The notes beneath the pieces were generated by a model. That model was not told the origin of the DNA, ran no database searches, and saw nothing but the letters and a program-made list of their open reading frames with translations. 64,000 nucleotides of DNA from Blastomussa wellsi (lineage: Eukaryota; Cnidaria; Anthozoa; Scleractinia; Plerogyridae): NCBI GenBank assembly GCA_947652115.1, contig OX393572.1:14714362-14778361 (forward strand). Direction: 5' to 3'. Position 1 is the stretch's first letter. Each line of letters starts with the position of its first letter. Below, in pieces: positions 57,573 to 64,000 of the stretch. The position numbers and the translations under genes are program-made.

Positions 57573-57692
57573 TCATTATACAGGGTATCAACTTCTGCTT
57601 TCCTTATCCTTAATTAAGGCCAGGGTAGAACCCCACACCTATTTTAGGGTGGTACCCTACCCCCTCCCTGGCAGTTCCAAGCCCAGTGATGT

Positions 57693-57720
57693 TGTAACAA
57701 CAACAACAACAACAACAACT
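57693..57720. repeat. (CAA)n microsatellite
   Basis: Eight or so CAA units after TTGTAA. Confidence 0.85.
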
Positions 57721-58110
57721 TTATTGTACCCCAAATTAATTACGTTTACAAAACTAGACAATATAAAATAAAATGAGTACATGGCTGCCCGAAATAACCA
57801 CTATTGGCTAATGAGGAACTGGGCAGCCATCCTTAGTGTTTACATCAGTGATTTTAAAGGTCAGGTACGTAGGACTTAAATAAACACATACAACACGCAT
57901 ACACACACGGACAAAAATAAAGTAAACTAGGTTAAAAGGCTGTTCAATTGTGATACTGGTGGTGTATTTTGTTTTGTTTCTTAAAATTCTAGGTTGTAAC
58001 AATCCCTTTTGAGGAAAAGCCGGTTTGTTAGCAGCAGGAACTTTATCTTCCTTATCAGTAATGGAATTGTCTTTTACTACTATTCATCATCTGTACTAGG
58101 CAGGGACCAC

Positions 58111-58125
58111 ATGATTTCAAGTTGA
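58111..58125 (+). promoter_or_regulatory. short upstream ORF before ZNFX1 start
   Basis: ATG ATT TCA AGT TGA ends 9 bases before the ZNFX1 ATG at 58135. If the 5' exon begins at 58100 this uORF would be in the leader and could lower translation. Functional effect is inference. Confidence 0.3.
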
Positions 58126-58134
58126 AGATAAAAA

Positions 58135-61100
58135 ATGCGATCTATTCGCAAGAGAGGGTACAGTGATATTAATGATTCAAGGAGAGGACAGGCTGAAGGA
58201 AGGCGGAATGCCTTGTCACGTGATTTTCGTGAAGTCTCGCCGAAACGAAGACGGACGACAGATGAGAGGGGAGGGCCAGGTCAGGCGGCTGTGGGAAAAT
58301 CAAGACAGCGCGTCCCTTCCCCTCTTGGGTATGCGGCCTTGCAAGATATTTGCAATTCTGACTCTGCAGAAGATGGAATTTTGGATCTTTCTAACAAATC
58401 TAAGAGGTTTGAAGCATTATTGAGTTCCAAGCCAGTCATACGACCTGACCTTATGAAGCTTGTTATTCGCGCTATCCACCTCTGTTGCTCGCCAAATGAT
58501 GTGAGACAACACGCTGAACGGATGCTGCATGTTGTTATCAACACAAACTTCATGCAGCTACATCTGTCTCGTTTTATTAGGCAAATGTCGTATGATCCAG
58601 AACTAAGCGATGATAATCAGCTTACTGATCTGATCTCGCGTTTGGCGGAGATTTTCCACCAGTTGTTTCAGAGGTTTGGCCGGGACATTGTCGACTCCAT
58701 TCCTCTTGGCGAACTGAGTGATACTCTGACCGAGTTGAAAGGTAGAAGTCTGCTACAAGCAAACACAGACTTGCTGGAAAATAAAGTACTTCAAGTCAGA
58801 GAGTACAGAAGTGAAGTAATTCGTCGAAAACTCGAGTCTGATCGAAAGCAAAAAGACGAATCTCGGCTTACACCACCTGAAAATTTTCGCGATATCAGTG
58901 TTATTCCAAATGCTGAAGACTTAAAGATCCATATCAAACCATTCCTGCGCGTCAACGTTGTGGATGGGAGTTACAGAGATCAGGAGCACTACTTAGACGT
59001 ACAGTTTCGACTTTTGAGAGAAGACTTCATCCTGCCTTTACGCAATGGAATAAGACAGCTTCAAAAGGACTGTGGTGCCCTGGGAACAAGCGGTTCAAGC
59101 CAACACGCTCACGCTCGGGACGTTCACGTCTACCGTGACGTTACAGTGCTCTATCCCGTGTGTAGTGGGAAGGGAATGGTTTACAGAATCCGGTTTGACG
59201 CGTGGCACCCTAGTGTACGACGCGTAAAGTGGGAGAGGTACAAGCTTCTCAAGTTTGGGTCACTCCTTTGTCTGTCATCGGATGACTTCTGCACGTTTTT
59301 GTTTGCGACTGTTGAAAATCGCGATCCAAAGGAACTTTGTCTAGGTGAACTTGAGGTGCGATTTGAAGGTGTGCACCTCGCAATCTTGAATCAATTCATT
59401 GAGAAAAAGGAGAAATTTGATATGGTAGAGTCCCCAGCATTCTTTGAATCATACAGACACGTTTTGGAAGGCTTGCAAGAAATCGGACCGGATGAACTCC
59501 CCTTCACGGCACAGATAGTGAAATGCAATCGAGATGCTGGACCACCTGATTACGAGAAGAAAACGAACGGTTTCTTTGACATGAGTGACGTGATACAAGA
59601 TGAACCGATCTTGGACGAGGTGATGTCAGGAGACGATTCAGTTACGAATCGAAGCGAATCGGGTGTGCTGGATAACGATAGCGTTTCAGGTGACGACGGT
59701 TCTGCAAACGAGTTACCCCCAGGTGCTGTGAATATTTACGACTCTCAATTGCCTCGAGAGAGCCTGGGTTTTAATGAGTCTCAGATGCAAGCATTCAAAA
59801 TGGCGCTGACCAAAAGGTTTGCCGTCATTCAAGGCCCGCCTGGGACTGGGAAGACATATGTTGGTTTGAAGATCGCTCGTGTTCTTCTAAAGAGCTCCTC
59901 GCTTTGGCAAGGTGAAGAGCGTTCACCAATCTTGATGGTGTCTTACACCAACCACGCTTTGGACGAGTTCTTGGGTGGTCTGCCCATGGAAGGTAAGTTT
60001 GCAATAGACTTGAAATATTTTACTCCAAAAATAAAACGGCCCTTTTAACTGGACGACACTATATCAGATATTTGAATCCGCACGTGATCTAGTGCTTGTT
60101 GAGGCAAAGTTGCACGCGCGGTTTGTCGACCGATGAAACTCGGATACAGCACTTGAAGCTTCCTGTTCAGTTGCATGTCGGAAAAATGTACAGAAGCACA
60201 AAAATTGCTTGGTCATGGAACTCAGCGGGATCATTGCTTTTGTGGGAAGTAAAATCGGTTCGTCAGAGGATCATTTGAGGATCTTGGGAGTACAGAACTG
60301 TTGCGAGCGGTTGCCTTTCCAAGTTGACAGATTTTTTAAGGTTCTTTAAAAAACAGATATGCTCAGGATTGACCACTAAATAAATGTGATTCAAGCTCTT
60401 TATGATAAGCATCACAATGATAAAAGTCCACCAAAACACACATAATGCTGTCAAATATGAAGTAGTGATTGAACAATACCTACGTTAATCCTGGACGTAA
60501 GTGTTAAAAACGCGTCAACAGCAAATTGTGTTTTGTAGCACTGGTGTTACATGGACCAGGACAACGTTAATATTTTCTAGTCCTCAATATGTCAATATTG
60601 ATTTTCTTTTTTGAGTGGGTGGTGATGGTGGGATCAGAAATGACAAATCAGCAATGCAAAGTACTTTACCTTTGGGTGGTACTTTCTTAAGTGCCCCAAA
60701 GACTTTGGACGGCAATAGGAAGCTTATGTGAGTTGTTTTCTTCTTTGGGGTGTATTGTTTGTTTTTCATGTGATTATCCAAAGCGTCAAGTTGTTAACGT
60801 AACGTCATTTCACTTAAATGTTCGTGTTAATTTTTCATTTTAAATAATTGTTAAACATGGTCTTAATTTATTTCTTAAACAGGTATTGTTCGTGTCGGTG
60901 GACGTTGCAGCGAGGATTTAAAATGCTGTTCCCTGAAAGTCCGACGGAATGAAGCCGTGGCCAACAAGCAAACTCCACCCAGAATTGCCAGAGCAAGAAG
61001 GAAAGTTCGAGATGAACTTAAAGAGCTGGAAAATGATGGATCCCTTGAGCGTTGCACCAATGTACTGAAATTTTCCAGAAGAGGAATTCTGACCTTTGAT

Positions 61101-63506
61101 ATACTACAGCAATTCATGTCAAAGTGCCATGTAAGGTGGTTCGAAAGAGGAAAGACAGAAAGCTTCGACGATTTTTTGTGCCATTGGTTGGGCGCAAAGG
61201 TAGCAACAGGCAGGGAGTCCCAGAAGAAACATGATCGCAATGCGGTGAATAACGAAGATTTTCAGATGCAGGTGTCGGCCCGTAACTTCTCAAACGAGGA
61301 AGACTTCCAAGACGACGATGAGGAACGCGCAAATAAACCTGTCACCATTTGTACAGTAGAAGAAAACTCAGCTTGGCTGCGAAGAAACCTCCAGGGAGTT
61401 GAAGTCATGTCGAGAGACGAAGAGCGACGTTGTTACGACTTGGAACGATTGTGGAGAAATGAACGCTGGACGCTTTACAGGCTTTGGGTTCGGAAAGCTG
61501 AAAAACACTACCTCAGCCAACTTCAGACCAAGCAACCCGATTATGAAAGAGTGCTGGCGCGAAAGTTCGAGTTGACACTCGAAGAAGACTATCATGTTCT
61601 TAAAAATGCACGTGTCATTGGCATGACAACGACCTGTGCCGCCAGATACCGCCGTGTTCTCCAGCGGCCGGGAATTCGTCCTAAAATCGTTTTGGTAGAA
61701 GAAGCCGCTGAAGTTCTGGAGGCCCATATCATAACGTCATTGACGAAAGGCTGTCAGCACCTGATTTTGATTGGCGATCACCAGCAACTGAGGCCCAACC
61801 CAGAAGTTTATAAATTAGCCAAACAGTACAAACTGGAAGTGTCGCTGTTCGAGAGAATGGTGAAAGTTGGAATTCAATCCGAGAGGCTATCCGTGCAACA
61901 TCGCATGAGACCTGAAATCGCCGCCTTGATGAAGCACATCTATGACGATTTGGAGAATCACGACTCGGTGGAGGAATATGAAGACATCAAAGGAATGAAG
62001 AAGAACATGTTCTTCATCAACCACAGTCATTTGGAGAAATCTTGTGATGATTCACACAGCCATGTGAACGATCACGAGGCTACGTTTGTTGTCGCACTTT
62101 GTCGATACTTACTCCAACAAGGATACGCCGCCAATCAAATAACGCTTCTAACAACCTACACAGGACAGATGTTTGCCATAAGAGAATGCCTCTTAGAACG
62201 AAACAATGCACAACTTAATTCCGTGCGTCTGACGACAGTTGACAACTTTCAAGGTGAAGAAAACGACATCATTCTTCTTTCACTCGTGCGTAGCAACGAA
62301 ACTGAGAAAGTGGGCTTCATTTCAGAAGTGAATCGCGCATGCGTGGCGCTGTCACGCGCCAAGAAAGGTTTCTACTGCATTGGAAACTTTGACCTTCTCT
62401 CTAAACACAGTGACATCTGGCGCAAGATTTTAGCAGATTTAGAAGCAAATAGTATTGGAAAGGCTCTCCCTTTTGCCTGTCAAATCCACGGTGACGAAAT
62501 GACAGCTGAAACAGCCGACGATTTCTTGCAAAAAGCTCCTGATGGGGGATGTCAGCGGCCATGTGAGGTGCGTCTGGAATGCGGTCATGCGTGTAAGCAG
62601 TTATGCCATCCTTATGACATGGAACATGAGGAATATTGCTGTGGAGAACCCTGTGCCAAGAAAATCGAGGGCTGTGACCACGATTGTCCGAAGCTTTGTT
62701 GGCAAAAGTGTGAAACAGACTGTCCTGAAGTTGTGGAAAAAACAATTCCTTGTGGGCACAAGCAAAGAGTCCTATGTGGCCAAGACTTGCGTAGAGTGCG
62801 ATGCAAAGAAAAGTGTGATAAAATTCTTTCCACATGCTCTCATCTCTGTCAGGGTCGTTGCGGCGAACCTTGTACCAAAAAATGCCTGGAGCTTGTAAAG
62901 AGGACGGATTGGCCATGTGAGCATGACGTCACCATTGCTTGTTCAGCCACTCCAGCAGATTGTCCAGTCCCCTGTCTAGCCACGTTGGAATGTGGCCACG
63001 AGTGCTCTGGGGCTTGTGGCGAGTGTCGAATGGGTCGAGTCCACAAACGTTGTACAAAAGAGTGTGGTCGTGTGTTGGTTTGTTCCCATCTCTGCAAATC
63101 GTCTTGTCCAAAGTCCTGTCCCCCATGTACCGCGACGTGTGAAAACCTTTGCAAGCACAGCAAATGCAAGCACCACTGTGGGGAGGCGTGCGTGCGATGT
63201 AATGAGAAATGCGATTGGCGGTGTCGCCATTTCAAATGTGACAAACGGTGCGGTGAGTTATGCAGTCGACCAAGATGTGACAAACCTTGCAAGAAGAAAC
63301 TAAAATGTGGATCCAGGCGTCATCCCCACGTTTGTCGTGGTTTGTGTGGAGAGTTCTGCATTTGTGCCGTGTGCGAGAAAAACAATGGGACGGCACCAAT
63401 AACCGAAATTTTTCTGGGCGGAGAAGATGAAGAAGACGCGCTCTTCATTCAGCTTCCAGACTGCAAACACATATTCGCTGTGTCGGATCTTGACAAGTAT
63501 TTATGA
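58135..63506 (+). CDS. ZNFX1: NFX1-type zinc finger-containing protein 1 (ZNFX1)-like helicase
   Basis: SF1 helicase of the UPF1-like group with NFX1 zinc fingers. Family members act in RNA surveillance: antiviral dsRNA sensing in mammals and inherited small-RNA silencing in nematodes. Exons 58135-59992 and 60883-63506 (donor GGAAG/GTAAGT, acceptor AAACAG) give 1493 aa. A basic Arg-rich N-terminus is followed by an armadillo-like region (~88-230), a conserved YLDVQFRLLREDFILPLR block, and helicase motifs: Q-motif region FNESQMQAF, P-loop GPPGTGKT (567-574), YTNHALDEF (604-612), VEEAAE (891-896), GDHQQLRP (917-924), QHRM (958-961) and DNFQGEENDIILLSLVRS (from 1073). Cys/His-rich NFX1 fingers fill ~1175-1465. 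The frame ends 'DLDKYL' where, as I recall, the ~1900-residue vertebrate protein continues about 400 residues to an RZ-type finger. It may be short, or continue by splicing at AA/GTATTT beyond the window. Confidence 0.93.
59993..60882 (+). other. ZNFX1 intron
   Basis: An 890-bp GT-AG intron between the P-loop half and the rest of the helicase core, in phase 1. No embedded element recognised. Reading through it adds 18 unlike residues and a stop. Confidence 0.85.
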
Positions 63507-64000
63507 CATTTTGTTTTGAAGGGTCATTGTCACTATAATGCGCATGTGCAGCATTAATTCGCACAGAAGTGTTTTAGCCAATAAATTCGATGCGCTTGCG
63601 CTCTGTACGCTGCCACTAAGGATCGTGGCCCTTGCAATTGTTTTGGAGTTTCCACATACCCTCGAAAACCTCTTTGCCTCATTCCTCATTCCTTTGTTTT
63701 AACTTTCGTCCCGAGCCGCTTTGTATATCACCCCTCCATCTTTTACATTAATTTTTATAGCCTTTGCGAGTCTCGGTGAAAAAGTATTTAAATCGCATAA
63801 ATTACTTTTGATTTCTTGTCCGCTGGACCAGAAATCAAATCGCCACACATGTGCAGAAAAGTGTCAACGTCCCTTTAACATTTAGCTATTTCGTATACCA
63901 GGAAAGCTTTCAGCTGACTTGGTTGATGTTGAGTGGGAGGTTAAAACGATTTTGTTTTTGAGCTTCAAAAGTACATGTACTTTATGTTGCGATGAACAGT
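63507..64000. other. downstream of ZNFX1 reading frame, no gene seen
   Basis: Presumed 3' UTR or, if the protein continues, intron. I found no stretch resembling the remaining part of vertebrate ZNFX1 before the window ends. Confidence 0.5.

Noticed and set aside
62401..63292. Long minus-strand frames rich in His/Cys/Ser opposite ZNFX1
   Set aside because: Antisense shadow of the Cys/His-rich NFX1 zinc finger region.

Overview
The window looks like nuclear DNA of an anthozoan cnidarian, most likely a stony coral. It is AT-rich, has many-exon genes with GT-AG introns, metazoan-only families (HIF-alpha, KLHDC3, ZNFX1, a rhodopsin-class GPCR), and a dense load of tRNA-derived SINEs, foldback MITEs and a Penelope-type hammerhead relic. 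This assignment rests on gene content and repeat style; no search was run.

Layout. 1-1.99 kb: repeats only. 1.99-3.13 kb (-): intronless class A GPCR. 3.1-7.8 kb: no gene, several foldback elements and a (GATTTT)n tract. 7.8-9.3 kb (+): three-exon MTHFSD-like gene. 9.3-14.65 kb: spacer with a ~107-bp tandem repeat and SINEs. 14.65-22.9 kb (-): complete ten-exon HIF-alpha gene (687 aa), convergent with MTHFSD. 23.1-35.9 kb: a 13-kb gene-free interval with two minisatellites, a hammerhead-ribozyme relic and candidate HIF promoter elements. 35.9-53.5 kb (+): twelve-exon KLHDC3 gene (378 aa). Its first intron holds a complete LTR retrotransposon (36839-41477) with identical LTRs and an intact 1361-aa gag-pol ORF, and its other introns are packed with MITEs and SINEs. 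56.3-63.5 kb (+): ZNFX1-like helicase/zinc-finger gene with a candidate promoter and 5' exon. 63.5-64 kb: no gene seen.

These are independent single-copy genes, not an operon. Two share a theme of regulated protein degradation. HIF-alpha carries candidate prolyl-hydroxylation (VHL degron) and FIH asparagine-hydroxylation sites. KLHDC3 is a CUL2 substrate receptor for C-terminal-glycine degrons. Points most worth a second look: the predicted KLHDC3 tail ends in Gln-Gly and depends on splicing a site that otherwise reads as a stop codon; the two HIF-alpha candidate degrons have Arg where Leu is usual; the retrotransposon appears very young; the GPCR lacks the 2.50 aspartate; and the ZNFX1 reading frame stops before the usual C-terminal region.

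Exon boundaries were derived by hand from splice signals, phase and remembered family similarity. They are consistent in phase throughout but have no transcript support.
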